NCBI GenBank assembly: GCA_963718305.1
Contig: CAVQZG010000010.1
Coordinates: forward strand, 1-64,000
Reading direction: 5' to 3'
Source: RYN-230 sp963718305
GTDB lineage: Bacteria; Actinomycetota; Actinomycetes; Streptosporangiales; Streptosporangiaceae
Length of the DNA: 64,000 bases
The notes beneath the pieces were generated by a model, which worked only from the letters and a program-made list of their open reading frames with translations, was not told the DNA's origin and did no database searches. Positions 24,908 to 37,131 of this stretch are shown piece after piece (position 1 is the first letter of the stretch; each line of letters begins with the position of its first letter). The position numbers and the translations under genes are program-made.

Positions 24908-25870
24908 CTAGCCGAGGGCGCGGGGGTGGGCGGCCGAGTACACCTCGCGGAGCTTGTCCACGGTCACCATGGTGTAGATCTGCGTGGTGGTCACCGACGC
25001 GTGCCCGAGCAGTTCCTGGACCACCCGCACGTCCGCCCCGCCGTCGAGCAGGTGCGTGGCGTAGGAGTGCCGCAGCGTGTGCGGGGAGACCCCGCCCAGG
25101 CCGGCCCGGTCCGCAGCCGCCTTGAGCACCCCCCAGGCGCCTTGCCGGGTGAGCCGCCCGCCCCGGGCGTTGAGGAACACGGCCGGGCTGGCGGAGGCCT
25201 GGCGGGCCGCGGCGGCCAGGGTCGGCCGGGCCCGGACGAGGTAGGCCTCCAGCGCCTCACGGGCGTACCGGCCGACCGGCACGACCCGGTCCTTGCCCCC
25301 CTTGCCGGCCAGCCGGACGGTGGCGGGCGGCGGCTGCGGCCCGGCCAGCGCGGCCCCCGCCGAGCCCGCCCTGGCCCGGGGGGCACTGGCCGCCCCGGCG
25401 AGGAAGCCGAGGTCGTCGACGTCGAGCCCGACCGCCTCGGAAATCCGGGCCCCGGTCCCGTACAGCAGCTCGAGCAGGGCCCGGTCGCGCAGCGGGCGCA
25501 GCGCATCGCCATCCCCACCGCCGCCCGCGGCGGCGATCAGCCGCTCCACCTCCGCCACCCCGATCGCGCGGGGCAGCTTCCGCGGGCTGGCGGGCGGGTG
25601 CACCAGGCTGGCCGGATCGGAGCCGGCCAGCCCCTCGGCGGCCGCGAACGCGTGCAGCCCGCGGACCGCCACCACGGCCCGGCCCGCCGAGCTGGCCGCG
25701 AGCGGCAGATGGCCGTCATCGCCTTCACGCAGCCCGGCCAGGAACGCCGCCACATCGTCGGTGGTGACCTCGCCGATCACCGTCCGGCCGCGGGCCGCCA
25801 GCGTCGCCTCATAGCGGAGCAGGTCACGCCGGTAGGCCACCAGCGTGTGCACGGCCAGGCCGCGCTCCAC
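24908..25870 (-). CDS. xerD: Tyrosine recombinase XerD
   Basis: Site-specific recombinase resolving chromosome dimers at dif. Catalytic residues are visible: Arg in GTGARISEAVGL, the GGKDRVVPVG Lys, HTLRHSYATHLLDGGADVR, LGHASVTTTQIYT with the nucleophilic Tyr. It has a longer Ala/Pro insert after DLGFLAG than E. coli XerD. The GTG at 25870 truncates the family N terminus: in-frame codons upstream encode TGAVRRYLDHLT, clearly homologous, but contain no ATG, GTG or TTG back to the ald stop. A CTG at 25933-25931, overlapping the ald TGA as CTGA, is the best true start. Confidence 0.92.
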   Translation of the reverse strand: MERGLAVHTLVAYRRDLLRYEATLAARGRTVIGEVTTDDVAAFLAGLREGDDGHLPLAASSAGRAVVAVRGLHAFAAAEGLAGSDPASLVHPPASPRKLPRAIGVAEVERLIAAAGGGGDGDALRPLRDRALLELLYGTGARISEAVGLDVDDLGFLAGAASAPRARAGSAGAALAGPQPPPATVRLAGKGGKDRVVPVGRYAREALEAYLVRARPTLAAAARQASASPAVFLNARGGRLTRQGAWGVLKAAADRAGLGGVSPHTLRHSYATHLLDGGADVRVVQELLGHASVTTTQIYTMVTVDKLREVYSAAHPRALG

Positions 25871-25929
25871 CGTGAGGTGATCGAGATAACGGCGGACCGC
25901 GCCCGTGACGGTAGCCGGCCCGGTCGTGG

Positions 25930-27045
25930 TCAGCTGAGGACCTCGGTGAGCGGCATGGACGGCAGGCCGTGCGCGTCCGCGACCGGCTGGCAGGTCAGGC
26001 TGCCCTCGTGGGTGTGCAGTCCGAGCGCGAGCGCGGGGTCGGCCCGCAGCGCGTCACGCCAGCCCCGGTTGGCCAGCTCCACCACGTAGGGCAGGGTGAC
26101 GTTGGTCAGCGCGTAGGTCGAGGTGTGCGGCACGGCGCCGGGCATGTTCGCCACGCAATAGAACAGCGAGTTGTGCACCCGGTAGGTGGGATCGGCGTGC
26201 GTGGTCGGGCGCGAGCCCGCGAAACAGCCGCCCTGGTCGATGGCGATGTCCACCAGCACCGACCCGGCCTTCATCCGGGACACCAGCTCGTCGGAGATCA
26301 GCTCGGGTGCCTTCGCGCCCGGCACCAGGACCGCGCCGATGACCAGGTCGGCGTCGATGACCGCCCGCTCGATCTCGTAGGCGTTGGACGCGACGGTCTG
26401 GCAGTGCCCCTGGTAGATCGCGTCGGCCGAGCGCAGCCGGGCCACGTTCTTGTCCACCAGCAGGACCTCGGCCTGCATGCCCAGCGCGATGGCCGCCGCG
26501 TTCATGCCGGAGACACCCGCGCCGAGGACTACCACCTTGGCCGCGTAGACGCCGGACACCCCGCCCATGAGCACGCCCCGGCCGCCACCGTCGCGCTGCA
26601 GGTGATGCGCGCCGACCTGGGGGGCCATCCGGCCCGCCACCTCGGACATGGGGGCCAGCAGCGGCAGCGACTTGTCCGGCAGCTGGACGGTCTCGTAGGC
26701 GATCGCGGTGATACCCGACTCGAGCAGCGCGTCGGTGCAGGGCCGGGAGGCCGCGAGGTGCAGGTAAGTGAACAGCACCTGGTCCTTGCGCATCCGGTGG
26801 TACTCCTCGGCCACCGGCTCCTTGACCTTGAGGATCAGGTCCCCGGTCTGCCAGACGTCGTCCGCGGTGGGCAGGATGACCGCGCCCGCGGTGACGAAGT
26901 CCTCGTCCGGGATGGAGGACCCGGTTCCCGCGTCACGCTCGATGAATACCTCGTGGCCGCTGCGGGTCAGCTCATGAACGCCGGCCGGGGTGATGGCCAC
27001 CCGGTACTCATGGTTCTTGACCTCTTTGGGAACGCCTACCTTCAT
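25930..27045 (-). CDS. ald: Alanine dehydrogenase
   Basis: 371 aa NAD-dependent enzyme interconverting L-alanine and pyruvate plus ammonia. The start MKVGVPKEVKNHEYRVAITPAGV, the substrate-binding Lys/His region VLFTYLHLAAS, the Rossmann loop VVVLGAGVSGMNAAAIALGM and DIAIDQGGCF are all diagnostic. Length is normal. It is immediately upstream of xerD and 111 bases after the nudix gene with an intervening hairpin, so it probably has its own promoter. Confidence 0.96.
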   Translation of the reverse strand: MKVGVPKEVKNHEYRVAITPAGVHELTRSGHEVFIERDAGTGSSIPDEDFVTAGAVILPTADDVWQTGDLILKVKEPVAEEYHRMRKDQVLFTYLHLAASRPCTDALLESGITAIAYETVQLPDKSLPLLAPMSEVAGRMAPQVGAHHLQRDGGGRGVLMGGVSGVYAAKVVVLGAGVSGMNAAAIALGMQAEVLLVDKNVARLRSADAIYQGHCQTVASNAYEIERAVIDADLVIGAVLVPGAKAPELISDELVSRMKAGSVLVDIAIDQGGCFAGSRPTTHADPTYRVHNSLFYCVANMPGAVPHTSTYALTNVTLPYVVELANRGWRDALRADPALALGLHTHEGSLTCQPVADAHGLPSMPLTEVLS

Positions 27046-27110
27046 GGCTGCAAGCCCTCTCTTCGTAACTCCGCACCCGGCCCCATTGCCGGATGCTCCG
27101 AGCCTGACGG

Positions 27111-27134
27111 ACTGAGCGCCCTGGCGGGCTCAGT
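27111..27134 (-). terminator. Hairpin between nudix gene and ald
   Basis: ACTGAGC (27111-27117) pairs with GCTCAGT (27128-27134); the loop can also pair partly. It lies just downstream of the nudix stop on the minus strand. Confidence 0.45.
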
Positions 27135-27156
27135 GTCCTCGCGGACTCCCCACCGA

Positions 27157-27812
27157 TCAGCCGTCACCCGCGTCAGCGGGCCGCAGGCCGGTGAAGCCGC
27201 TGCTCCGAGCGGCATACGCGGACAAGATACCCACCGCAGTAGAACCATTGTGCAGGTCGCCGACGATAAACGCCTCCAGCGCCTCGTCCAGGCCGGCCCA
27301 GCGGACCTGCAGCTGGGTCTCCTCGTGCCTGGGCACGAAGTCGCGCTGCGCCGCCGGGACCTCCACCAGGTCACGGGCCAGGAAGACGCGGATCCACTCG
27401 GTGCTGATACCCGGGGAGGAGTAGAAGTCGACCAGGATCCGCCAGTCGCGGGCCCGGTATCCCGTCTCCTCGAGCAGTTCCCGCTCGGCGGTAGCCCGCA
27501 ACGGCTCCCCGCGGACGTCCCGCAGGCCCGCGGGCAGCTCCCAGAGCACGTGGGCCACCGGATGCCGGTACTGGCGGATCATCAGCACCTGGCCCTCCTC
27601 ATCGAGGGCGACGATCACCACCGCGCCCGGATGCTCCACCACCTGGCGGTCCGCCACCTCGTGATCGGGCATCTGCACCTGGTCGCTGCGCAGCGTCACG
27701 ATCGGGCCGCGGGCCTGCACCACCGAGGAGAGCACCGGCCAGCTTTCCGGCAGGTCGCGCAGCGGCGCCGGTTTCTCCGGCCCCGGCCCGGGCAGCGAGG
27801 CTTCCTCGCAGG

Positions 27813-27816
<4 letters not shown>
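27157..27816 (-). CDS. Nudix hydrolase, ADP-ribose pyrophosphatase-like
   Basis: 219 aa hydrolase. The Nudix box is complete: G-L-R-D-V-R-G-E, then AERELLEETGY, with all catalytic Glu residues. The upstream strand VLMIRQYRHPVAHVLWELPAG is typical of ADP-sugar pyrophosphatases (NudF-like), so ADP-ribose is the likely substrate. The gene begins inside the last codons of pyrG (four-base overlap), implying translational coupling. pyrG followed by a nudix gene is a common actinobacterial order. Confidence 0.93.
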
Positions 27817-29516
<1,700 letters not shown>

Positions 29517-29638
29517 CAGAAGGCTCCCGTGGTCGGTGTAAGCGGGAATCCCGCCGGTCCACGGACCATCAGGATATCAGCCCTCGTATATCCCCTGACG
29601 GCCAGACACGCAAGGGGCCCCCGCGGCCCTGCCCAACT

Positions 29639-29728
29639 CCAAGGTAGACAAGCCTTAGCGTAGAGGCTCCAAGCTAGACAGGCCTTAGCCCAGAGGCTCC
29701 AAGCTAGACAGGTTCCACCGTAGAGGAA
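29639..29728. repeat. Three imperfect 30-bp tandem repeats upstream of pyrG
   Basis: Units 29639-29668, 29669-29698 and 29699-29728 share the core CAAGSTAGACARG and GAGGCT; units one and two differ at only a few positions. They fill the gap between the DMT-type gene and pyrG, which also contains short palindromes at 29542-29554 and 29556-29567. An open frame through them on the minus strand is not supported as a gene. Confidence 0.75.
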
Positions 29729-29738
29729 GGACGGCCGC

Positions 29739-30668
29739 TCAGCACGCCGTCGAGGTGCTCGGCTCGCCGTCCTTGCGCTGCGGCAGGCCGCCACGCTGCC
29801 CGGCGTCACCGTCCTCCCCGGCCTCACCGAACCGGGCCAGGAGAACCGCGCAGGTCACGGCCAGCACGAACGCGACGACGGCGAGAGCGGTGAGCCCTGG
29901 CCGGGTGTGGTCACCGAGGAACAGGATCCCGATGAGGGCCGGCGGCGCGGTCTCGGCCAGGACCACCGCGGCGGTGGCCACCGTCACGCTGCCGCTGTCC
30001 AGTGCGGTGGCGTAGAGCATGAACGACACCACGCCCGCGGCCACGAGCGCGTACGTGGCCGGGTCGCGGAGCAGTTCCGGCAGGGAGTATCCGGGCAGCA
30101 CCCGCGCGGCCACGGCGACCACGCCGTAGCCGAGTCCCGCGACGGCGCCGAGCACAGGGGTGCGGGCGGGGCCCGCGAGCCGGGAGGCCAGCAGCCCGGC
30201 CCCGGCCACGCCCGCCACCGCCAGGAGGAGCGCCAGCTTGAACGGCCCGCTGACCGCGCGCGCGCCCTCAGCCCCGGCCGACGCGCCCAGCAGGCCCACG
30301 CCCACCACGACACCCGCCACGGCCAGCCATTCCCGCCAGGCGAGTTGCACGCCGATCAGCCAGGCCGCCAGGACCGCGGTCACGGCCAGGCTGCCGGCCA
30401 CCATAGCCTGTACGGCGAACACCGGCAGCCGCCGCAGCGCGACCAGCTGGGCCAGGAAGCCGAGCAGGTCCAGGCCGAGGCTGGCCACGAACCGCCACTG
30501 GCGCAGCATCCGGATGACCAGGCCAGGATCGACGCTGCCGAGTGCCGTGTCAGGCACCCCGCCGTCGGCCGTCCGGCGGCTCGACGCGCGCACCGCGACG
30601 GCCTGCATGACCGAGGCGATCCCGTAGCACAGGGCCGCCACGACCCCGGCCACCAGGCTGACCAACAC
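29739..30668 (-). CDS. DMT/EamA-type integral membrane protein
   Basis: 309 aa protein with nine or ten hydrophobic segments, starting MLVSLVAGVVAALCYGIASVMQAVAVRA. Two internally similar halves, the sequence LLGFLAQLVALRRLPVFAVQAMVAGSLAVTA and a late block VTVATAAVVLAETAPPALIGILFLGD with short acidic C-terminal tail resemble the drug/metabolite transporter superfamily. Substrate and direction unknown. It sits alone between pyrG and the HAD gene on the same strand. Confidence 0.8.
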   Translation of the reverse strand: MLVSLVAGVVAALCYGIASVMQAVAVRASSRRTADGGVPDTALGSVDPGLVIRMLRQWRFVASLGLDLLGFLAQLVALRRLPVFAVQAMVAGSLAVTAVLAAWLIGVQLAWREWLAVAGVVVGVGLLGASAGAEGARAVSGPFKLALLLAVAGVAGAGLLASRLAGPARTPVLGAVAGLGYGVVAVAARVLPGYSLPELLRDPATYALVAAGVVSFMLYATALDSGSVTVATAAVVLAETAPPALIGILFLGDHTRPGLTALAVVAFVLAVTCAVLLARFGEAGEDGDAGQRGGLPQRKDGEPSTSTAC

Positions 30669-30690
30669 GGCTACGACACTACGCGGGGAG

Positions 30691-31299
30691 TCAGCCGGGT
30701 GCGATGCCGTGCCGGGCCAGGTCGGCCCGGGCGGCGGCGGCCTCGGTGAACTGGAAGCTCACCATGCCCAGTTCGGCGGCCCCGGCCACGTTGTCGGGCC
30801 GGTCATCCAGGAAGATGACGTCTGCGGGTGCGGCGCCCAGCAGCGCCAGGGTGGCCTGGAAGCACTCCGGATCCGGCTTGGCCGATTTGAGCGCGCAGCT
30901 GAACACCAGATGCTCGAAGTACCTGGCCACCGGCAGGGTGTGCACGGCCTCGGCCACGTCCGCAGGCGCGTTCGACAGGACGGCGAGCCGGTGGCCCGCC
31001 GCGGCCAGGCCGGCGATGAGTTCCACGGTACCGGGCTGCAGGGTCAGCCAGGATGCAGTGTCCAGCCTGCTCAGCTCGGCGATCTCCGGGTCGCTGTAGG
31101 AGCGGCCGAGGTCGGCCGCGACCCGCTGCCAGTACGCGGTGACGTCCAGCGCGGCCCGGTCATAGTCCAGCCGGTACCGCCAGTAGGCCGCCTCGAAGTC
31201 CGCGGCCGGGGCGCCGCTGGCGCTGGCCAGCCGGGCCCGGTCAGCCTGGGACTGGGGTTTGCAGATCACTCCGCCGTAGTCGAATAGCACCCAGGTCAT
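30691..31299 (-). CDS. HAD-superfamily hydrolase (IA variant)
   Basis: 202 aa phosphatase-like protein. HAD motif I is WVLFDYGGVI with Asp nucleophile, motif II is LAVLSNAPADV, motif III SAKPDPECF and motif IV VIFLDDRPDNVAGA. The cap between I and II is helical, type C1. The position-two Asp of motif I is replaced by Gly (DYGG), as in the family that includes epoxide-hydrolase-like HAD proteins. The ATG at 31299 fits the family start; a longer in-frame extension upstream is antisense to the lipoprotein gene region and not credible. Confidence 0.9.
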   Translation of the reverse strand: MTWVLFDYGGVICKPQSQADRARLASASGAPAADFEAAYWRYRLDYDRAALDVTAYWQRVAADLGRSYSDPEIAELSRLDTASWLTLQPGTVELIAGLAAAGHRLAVLSNAPADVAEAVHTLPVARYFEHLVFSCALKSAKPDPECFQATLALLGAAPADVIFLDDRPDNVAGAAELGMVSFQFTEAAAARADLARHGIAPG

Positions 31300-31388
31300 G
31301 CTCACCCTTCCGGCTGGTAGCAGGCTCTGCGAACCTACCAGCGCGGGCGGTCCCTGCCGCCGGGCCCGTGCCGTCGCTGACTGGTGCC

Positions 31389-32042
31389 TCAGCCGGCTGG
31401 AGTGGAGTGCCTGAGCGGGCTGGCGGGTGGCCTGACCGGGGTGGTGCTGAGCCTGGCCGGGCCGGTGCCCCGCAGCGCCATGCCGTTGGCCAGGCCCATG
31501 CTGTGGGCCAGGACGGTCCAGAACCCCGGCGAGCGGGCCGTCCAGTGCTCCGGGCCCAGCCCGGCCACGCCCCCGCATCCGCCGGTGCTGATCGTGACCA
31601 CCGGGAAGCTTCTGGATCCGGCGGCGAAGCTGAGCCGGTAACCGAGGCCCAGGTCGGCAGGGCAGCTCATGGGGCCATGGGGCATCAGGGGCAGCCCGCA
31701 GACCGCCTTGGCCACCGCCCGGGCCCGCGCCGGGCTGGACACGGTGACCCCGGCCGGGAAGGCGAAGTGGAGGTGATTCTGGGGCAAGGCGCTGACCCGG
31801 CTGACCACCAGCCGGGTCACGGCCGCCTGCTCCGAGCACAGGGCCGCGCTGCCCACGGACGCCGGACCCCCCGGGATGATGCCGCCTGGGCTCGGGGTGC
31901 TGGGGCTGGCCGGCCGGGCCGCGCTGGTCGTGGTCGCCACCTGGCTCCCGCAGCCGGCCGCCAGGGTCACGGCCCCGGCGGCCGCCGCGATCAGCAGTCC
32001 GGCGCGGCTGAGACGGCCGGAGAGGATAACGGGCACGCCCAT
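31389..32042 (-). CDS. Lipoprotein of unknown function
   Basis: 217 aa exported lipoprotein. The signal peptide ends with lipobox LAAGC, Cys31. The mature domain has four further Cys (ALCSEQA, AVCGLPLMP, MSCPADLG, TGGCGGVAGL), probably disulphide-bonded, and Ser/Thr/Pro-rich linkers. The pattern VTRLVVSRVSALPQNHLHFAFP is unlike any family I recognise. It is 89 bases upstream of the HAD gene start on the same strand. Confidence 0.75.
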   Translation of the reverse strand: MGVPVILSGRLSRAGLLIAAAAGAVTLAAGCGSQVATTTSAARPASPSTPSPGGIIPGGPASVGSAALCSEQAAVTRLVVSRVSALPQNHLHFAFPAGVTVSSPARARAVAKAVCGLPLMPHGPMSCPADLGLGYRLSFAAGSRSFPVVTISTGGCGGVAGLGPEHWTARSPGFWTVLAHSMGLANGMALRGTGPARLSTTPVRPPASPLRHSTPAG

Positions 32043-32097
32043 GGTGGTCTCCGTTCCTGTTCATGTCGCCAGGGAGCAGGCCGGAAAGCAGTGTGTC

Positions 32098-32136
32098 CAG
32101 GGCACTGAGCGGCGGCCTGGACCGCTCAGTGCCCTG
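32098..32136. terminator. Terminator hairpin downstream of uvrB
   Basis: CAGGGCACTGAGCGG (32098-32112) pairs perfectly with 32122-32136 around a nine-base loop. A second hairpin, GGCCAC/GTGGCC, is at 32192-32208. Both lie in the 307-bp gap after uvrB; nothing gene-like is seen in the rest (32209-32349). Confidence 0.7.
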
Positions 32137-32349
32137 AACTACAAGCACTTGGACGCGTGAGCGGCGCCAGTGGTTCCGCTCAGTAAGAACCGGCCACGAT
32201 CAGTGGCCCTGACCGTACTCGCCAACGGCTCAGGACGCCGGGGACTCGCCGATCGGCCTGCCCACCTGCCCGGCCGCCCGGGCCACCCAGGCAAGAGTCA
32301 GCTGGACCAGCCTGACCAGCGCAAACCCGGCGAATCAGGCGCCGGCGGA

Positions 32350-34467
<2,118 letters not shown>

Positions 34468-34561
34468 GTTGCCGCCTCCTCCCGGGACTAAACCGCCTGC
34501 CAGCCCACTGTATTTCCCGGGTCTGACAGAAGCGCCCCGGGCGGAGCCGCGATCGGCAGGC

Positions 34562-35171
34562 TCAGTCCTGCGGGGCGTTCGCGCGGCGGCAGAGCTCGGT
34601 CCAGAGCTCGCCGACTTCGCGGTCGAGTTCGTCCAGGGACCCGGAGTTGTCGAGCACGATGTCGGCGATGGCCAGCCGGTCCTCCCGGCTGGCCTGGGCG
34701 GCCACCCGCGCCGCGACCTGCTCGCGGGTCAGGTCACGGTCCCGGACCAGCCGGTCTTCCTGGATCCGCGGCGAGACGTCGACCACGATGACGAGATCGA
34801 AGAGACCGGCCAGCTGATTCTCGGCGATCAGCGGGATGGCCTCGACCAGGATCGCGCCCGGGTCAGCGCCTTGTTCCAGCTGGCGGATGCGCTCACCGAC
34901 CAGCGGATGGACGATCGCGTTCAGCTTCGCCCGCAGCTCAGCGTCGTAGAAGACGATCTCGCCCAGCTTCTGCCGGTCCAGGGAGCCGTCCTCGGCCAGG
35001 ACTCCGGTGCCGAATACGCCGACCACCTGGGCCAGGCCCGGGGTGTGCGGCTCGACAACCTCGCGGGCCACCTGGTCAGCATCGATGATGAGGGCGCCGT
35101 AGCCGGCCAGCCGGCGGGAGACCTCGCTCTTGCCCGAGCCGATGCCGCCGGTCAGGCCCTACCTTAAGCAT
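34562..35171 (-). CDS. coaE: Dephospho-CoA kinase (frameshifted near the start)
   Basis: Last step of coenzyme A synthesis. The frame from 35071 contains VAREVVEPHTPGLAQVV, VFYDAELRAKLNAIVHPLV, ILVEAIPLIAE and VVDVSPRIQEDRLVRDRDLT, but lacks the P loop. Upstream, ATG 35171 reads MLKVG, and the bases that follow encode LTGGIGSGKSEVSRRLAGYG in the main frame. 610 nt is 203 codons plus one base; one extra C in CCC at 35157-35159 causes the shift. Corrected, the protein is complete at 202 aa. Core enzyme, so an assembly error is likely. Confidence 0.9.
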
Positions 35172-35177
35172 GCTGCT

Positions 35178-35274
35178 CACCGATCCATGATCGCCCGGGG
35201 CGAGGCCCCGGCCTCGCAGAACGTGCCCTGAGAAAACATGGCCTCAGGAAAACAGGGGCGATCATGGATCGGTG
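35178..35274. repeat. 97-nt multi-stem element with 19-bp perfect outer stem
   Basis: 35178-35196 and 35256-35274 are exact 19-bp reverse complements. Inside are a hairpin CCTGAG/CTCAGG (35227-35248) and two overlapping, mutually exclusive GC hairpins (CGGGGC/GCCCCG at 35196-35210 and CGAGGCC/GGCCTCG at 35201-35216). It fills the rpsA-coaE gap. It could be an rpsA terminator, a structured leader of coaE or a small inverted-repeat element; no target duplication is visible. Confidence 0.75.
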
Positions 35275-35288
35275 CCGGGATGAGTGCG

Positions 35289-36782
35289 TTAGCTCTGGCC
35301 CCCGGAGAGCTTGTCGCGCAGCGCGGCCAGCGCCTCGTCCGAGGCCAGCGCGCCACCGCCGGAACCACCCCGGTCCGGAGTGCCCGACGTGTGCGTGCCG
35401 CCGGCCGCGGCCGCCTCGCCGCCCTCTTCGCCGGTGTCGCTCTCGGCCTTGCTGCGGGCCTCGGCGACCTGGCGGCGGTGGGCCTCGAACCGGGACCGGG
35501 CCTGCGCGTACTGCCGCTCCCACTCCTCGCGCTGGGTGTCGTAGCCCTCAAGCCACTCGCCCGACTCGGAGTCGAAGCCGTCCGGGTAGACGTAGTTGCC
35601 CTGGTCGTCGTAGGTGGCGGGCATGCCGTACAGGGTCGGGTCGAAGTCGTCGCCGACGGCCTCGCCGACCGTGCCCTCGTTGGCCTGCTTGAGCGACAGG
35701 CTGATCCGCCGCCGGTCCAGGTCGATGTCGATGATCTTGACGAAGATCTCGTCGCCGACCTGCACGACCTGCTCGGGAATCTCGACGTGCCGGTCCGCCA
35801 GCTCGGAGATGTGCACCAGGCCCTCGATGCCCTCCTCGACCCGCACGAACGCACCGAACGGGACCAGCTTGGTGACCCGTCCCGGGACGACCTGGCCGAT
35901 CTGGTGGGTCCGGGCGAACTGCTGCCACGGGTCTTCCTGGGTGGACTTCAGCGACAGGGAGACCCGCTCCCGGTCCATGTCCACATCCAGCACCTCGACC
36001 GTGACCTCCTGGCCGACCTCGACCACCTCACCCGGGTGGTCGATGTGCTTCCAGGACAGCTCGGACACGTGCACCAGGCCGTCCACGCCGCCGAGGTCCA
36101 CGAAGGCGCCGAAGTTGACGATGGACGACACCACGCCCTTGCGGATCTGGCCCCGCTGCAGCGTGTTCAGGAAGTTCTGGCGCACCTCGGACTGGGTCTG
36201 CTCGAGCCACGCCCGGCGGGACAGGACCACGTTGTTGCGGTTCTTGTCCAGCTCAATGATCTTGGCTTCGATCTCCCGGCCCACATAGGGCTGCAGGTCG
36301 CGGACCCGGCGCATCTCCACCAGCGAGGCAGGCAGGAAGCCGCGCAGGCCGATGTCCAGGATCAGGCCGCCCTTGACCACCTCGATGACGGTGCCGGTGA
36401 CCACGCCGTCGTCGTCCTTGATCTTCTCGATCGTGCCCCAGGCGCGCTCGTACTGGGCGCGCTTCTTGGAGAGGATGAGACGGCCTTCCTTGTCCTCCTT
36501 CTGGAGAACAAGCGCCTCGATGTGATCGGTGACCTTGACCACATCGTGCGGGTCCACGTCATGCTTGATCGACAGCTCGCGGGAGGGGATGACCCCCTCC
36601 GTTTTGTAGCCGATGTCGAGCAAGACCTCGTCTCGGTCAACCTTGACGACGGTGCCTTCGACAATGTCACCGTCGTTGAAGTACTTGATGGTCTCGTCGA
36701 TCGCGGCGAGGAAGGCTTCCTGCGACCCGATGTCGTTGACCGCCACCTTGGGGGTCGGGCTGGCCTCTGTGCTGCTCGTCAT
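35289..36782 (-). CDS. rpsA: 30S ribosomal protein S1
   Basis: 497 aa, start ATG 36782 (MTSSTEASPTPKVAVNDIGS) chosen over 36827. Four S1 OB-fold repeats are seen: DGDIVEGTVVKVDRDEVLLD, GVVTGTVIEVVKGGLILDIG, RGQIRKGVVSSIVNFGAFVD and QVVPGRVTKLVPFGAFVR, the actinobacterial number. The acidic, Gly/Ser C-terminal tail is variable. It assists mRNA binding during translation initiation. Likely monocistronic, between the 484-bp polA gap and the structured element. Confidence 0.97.
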   Translation of the reverse strand: MTSSTEASPTPKVAVNDIGSQEAFLAAIDETIKYFNDGDIVEGTVVKVDRDEVLLDIGYKTEGVIPSRELSIKHDVDPHDVVKVTDHIEALVLQKEDKEGRLILSKKRAQYERAWGTIEKIKDDDGVVTGTVIEVVKGGLILDIGLRGFLPASLVEMRRVRDLQPYVGREIEAKIIELDKNRNNVVLSRRAWLEQTQSEVRQNFLNTLQRGQIRKGVVSSIVNFGAFVDLGGVDGLVHVSELSWKHIDHPGEVVEVGQEVTVEVLDVDMDRERVSLSLKSTQEDPWQQFARTHQIGQVVPGRVTKLVPFGAFVRVEEGIEGLVHISELADRHVEIPEQVVQVGDEIFVKIIDIDLDRRRISLSLKQANEGTVGEAVGDDFDPTLYGMPATYDDQGNYVYPDGFDSESGEWLEGYDTQREEWERQYAQARSRFEAHRRQVAEARSKAESDTGEEGGEAAAAGGTHTSGTPDRGGSGGGALASDEALAALRDKLSGGQS

Positions 36783-37095
36783 GTGTTGGTTGGCTCCGGC
36801 GGACAGAAAGTAGTTTGGACGCGCCATACCGAGGGCCCGTCAGGTGGGCCTACAGGGTGCACTGGATTTGGCTGGCCGACCCGGCGAGCCACGGAGGGGC
36901 CTCACGGCCGCCCGTAACTTTGCTGGCCACGGCGGACTGCACCAGAACACGGCGCAGCGCTCAGGATATGAGAGCTCAGCCACTCGGTCAATCGGAGCAC
37001 CCGATCGCCGCATGATCGTTATCGCCCGCATCAGCCCTGCACGCTGCATTTTTGAACGCGATTCCGCCGCCTTTTACTCCCGATCTCAATGTTGC

Positions 37096-37114
37096 CCGGG
37101 GGCCGAGCCCCCGG
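37096..37114 (-). terminator. GC hairpin downstream of polA
   Basis: CCGGGGGC (37096-37103) pairs with GCCCCCGG (37107-37114), a perfect 8-bp stem with a 3-base loop. It lies 153 bases past the polA stop, at the far end of dispersed repeat copy B. The remaining gap toward rpsA (36783-37095) shows no supported gene and presumably holds the rpsA promoter and leader. Confidence 0.55.
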
Positions 37115-37131
37115 ACCCGCCCCATGGGCAG

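Noticed and set aside
24908..25870. xerD as an integrase marking a mobile element
   Set aside because: It is in the housekeeping xerD-parA-scpAB order with no att repeats, excisionase or phage genes nearby.
29639..29728. 30-bp repeats as a CRISPR array
   Set aside because: Units are contiguous without spacers and imperfect; there are no cas genes.
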